A stretch of 13,628 nt of DNA from DATFES01 sp035457725 (GTDB lineage Bacteria; Pseudomonadota; Alphaproteobacteria; CACIAM-22H2). A model generated the notes under the pieces. That model saw only the letters and a list, made by a program, of their open reading frames with translations. It did not search any database and was not told where the DNA came from. The position numbers and the translations under genes are program-made. Positions 12,521-13,628 of the stretch are shown here, in pieces. The stretch spans positions 1-13,628 of the forward strand of contig DATIBC010000063.1 of the NCBI GenBank assembly GCA_035457725.1, read 5' to 3'. Numbering within the stretch: position 1 is the first letter of the stretch; every line of letters starts with the position of its first letter.

Positions 12521-12847
12521 ATGACCACGTTCGATGAGCGCGAGAAGGCGTTCGAGGCCAAGTACAGGCACGACCAGGACCTGCGGTTCAAAGTCACCGC
12601 GCGGCGCAACCGGCTGCTCGGCCTGTGGGCGGCGGGAAAGATGGGCATTACAGGCGAGGCCGCGGAGACCTATGCCAAGAGCGTGGTAGCGGCCGATTTC
12701 GAGAAGCCGGGCGATCAGGACGTCGTCGACAAAGTGACGAAAGACCTAGCCGCCAAGGGCGTGGCGATCGACGCCCATCAGCTCGCGCGCGAGATCGAGC
12801 GCCTCGCCACCATGGCCAAGGAGCAACTCGCCAAGGAAACGAAGTGA
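12521..12847 (+). CDS. DUF1476 protein, F1-ATPase inhibitor zeta-subunit family
   Basis: A 108-residue, mainly helical protein of the DUF1476 family. The Paracoccus denitrificans member is the zeta subunit, which inserts its N-terminus into the F1FO-ATP synthase and blocks ATP hydrolysis. Seen: the family start MTTFDEREKAFEAKYRHDQDLRFK, then RRNRLLGLWAAGKMG (residues 28-42), and a four-helix-like remainder ending IERLATMAKEQLAKE. GAGG at 12511-12514, six bases before ATG 12521, fixes the start. It is convergent with purB, with a gap of only 16 bases. The inhibitory role varies between alphaproteobacteria, being strong in Paracoccus and weak or absent in some others, so function here is inferred from family. 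Confidence 0.9.
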   Translation: MTTFDEREKAFEAKYRHDQDLRFKVTARRNRLLGLWAAGKMGITGEAAETYAKSVVAADFEKPGDQDVVDKVTKDLAAKGVAIDAHQLAREIERLATMAKEQLAKETK

Positions 12848-12850
12848 CGC

Positions 12851-12874
12851 AAAAAACGCGCCATCAGCGGCGCG
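12851..12874 (-). terminator. Intrinsic terminator of purB overlapping its stop codon
   Basis: On the minus strand, CGCGCC (12874-12869) and GGCGCG (12862-12857) form a 6-bp GC-only stem with a 6-base loop, followed by six Ts (12856-12851). The purB stop codon (12866-12864) lies in the loop, so the coding region runs into the terminator. It also fills the gap to the convergent zeta-subunit gene, whose side has no T-run. Confidence 0.82.
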
Positions 12875-13628
12875 CAGCATGCGTTCTTGTCGCGCCGAAC
12901 ACGCGGCGGAAGATGGTATCGACGTGCTTCAGGTGATAGCCGAGATTGAAAAGGTTCGCCAGCTTGGCGCGGGAAAGGACCGCCTTCACGTCTTTATCCG
13001 CCACGAGCAGCGCGAGGAAGCTTTCTCCTTTTGACCAGCTCCGCATGGCGTTGCGTTGCACGATCTTGTAGGCGGCCTCGCGGCTGATTCCGGCCTGGGT
13101 GAGCGCGAGAAGCACGCGCTGCGAATGCACGAGCCCGCCTTGCGCGTCGAGATTGGCCCGCATGCGGTCAGGATAGACGATCAGGTTATCGATTAGTCCA
13201 GCGAGCCGGGCCAGCGCGAAGTCGAGCGCGATGGTAGCGTCGGGCGCAAAAACGCGCTCGACCGATGAATGCGAGATGTCGCGCTCGTGCCACAAGGCGA
13301 CGTTCTCGAGCGCCGGTATCACGCTCGCGCGCACGACGCGGGCGAGCCCGGTGAGGTTCTCCGACAAGACCGGGTTGCGCTTGTGCGGCATCGCCGACGA
13401 CCCCTTCTGCCCGGGGCTGAAATACTCCTCGACCTCACGCACCTCGCTGCGCTGTAGATGGCGGATCTCGGTGGCCAGCCGTTCGATCGAGGAAGCAACG
13501 ACGCCGAGCGTGGCGAAAAACATCGCGTGGCGGTCGCGGGGAATGACCTGGGTGGACGCCGGTTCGATCGCGAGCCCGAGCTTCCTTGCGACATGACGTT
13601 CGACGAACGGGTCGACGTTGGCGAAGGT
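12864..13628 (-). CDS. purB: Adenylosuccinate lyase, C-terminal part (5' end outside window)
   Basis: Cleaves SAICAR to AICAR and adenylosuccinate to AMP, releasing fumarate in both. The frame is open to the window edge; 254 C-terminal residues of a protein usually about 435 long are present. Seen: the fumarase/aspartase superfamily signature SSAMPHKRNP about 75 residues into the fragment, preceded by GQKG, then LWHERDISHSSVERVFAPD (likely substrate-binding H and S/E residues), and the C-terminal lyase domain with GGLVHSQRVLLALTQAGISREAAYKIVQRNAM. The start TFANVDPFVERHVARKLGL fits the PurB middle region. Its terminator hairpin overlaps the stop codon. Confidence 0.96.
   Translation of the reverse strand, partial: TFANVDPFVERHVARKLGLAIEPASTQVIPRDRHAMFFATLGVVASSIERLATEIRHLQRSEVREVEEYFSPGQKGSSAMPHKRNPVLSENLTGLARVVRASVIPALENVALWHERDISHSSVERVFAPDATIALDFALARLAGLIDNLIVYPDRMRANLDAQGGLVHSQRVLLALTQAGISREAAYKIVQRNAMRSWSKGESFLALLVADKDVKAVLSRAKLANLFNLGYHLKHVDTIFRRVFGATRTHAARR

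Overview
This is a GC-rich (roughly two-thirds G+C by eye) chromosomal segment that reads as an alphaproteobacterium. It lacks the hallmarks of a specific genus, so I leave it at class level. The best markers are the minus-strand cluster purC-purS-purQ-purL-bolA-grxD, the DUF1476/F1-ATPase zeta-subunit gene found almost only in Alphaproteobacteria, purB beside it, and a Cys-free ribosomal protein S4.

Layout. (1) 1-2824, plus strand: the 3' end of cysS, then a citramalate synthase and a TrmJ-type tRNA 2'-O-methyltransferase. Each is joined to the next by a 4-base stop/start overlap, so they form one coupled operon. (2) 2867-3661: rpsD as a single-gene unit, with a near-consensus promoter, a hairpin-bearing leader and a strong intrinsic terminator. 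(3) 3681-6595: an accessory block. A minus-strand HxlR (DUF24) regulator faces a DoxX membrane protein and a DODA-type extradiol dioxygenase across an AT-rich control region. These are followed by a small membrane-anchored unknown protein and a Tat-type exported intradiol dioxygenase. (4) 6596-6917: no gene, but a cluster of REP-like palindromes between convergent units. (5) 6918-11591, minus strand: purC-purS-purQ-purL-bolA-grxD. The four pur genes are chained by 4-base overlaps, and a candidate promoter lies upstream of purC. (6) 11613-13628: an NRDE/TANGO2-family gene (minus), the zeta-subunit gene (plus), and the 3' end of purB (minus), which ends in a terminator hairpin whose loop contains the last two bases of the stop codon.

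How the parts work together. purC, purS, purQ, purL and purB supply steps of de novo purine synthesis. PurS, PurQ and PurL form the three-part FGAM synthase. BolA and the CGFS glutaredoxin form a known Fe-S partner pair.

The accessory block is the most interesting part. Its regulator has one cysteine, near the N-terminus, where quinone-sensing HxlR repressors carry theirs. Its targets are a DoxX protein plus a ring-cleaving dioxygenase, the same functional pairing as Bacillus catDE, but with an unrelated dioxygenase fold. A second, secreted intradiol enzyme lies just downstream. No genes for later steps of aromatic catabolism are visible, so catechol/quinone detoxification is more likely than growth on aromatics. 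A second curiosity is an apparent low-GC, palindrome-bearing insert in the cysS C-terminal linker, encoding an LTLTGYPPTV peptide.
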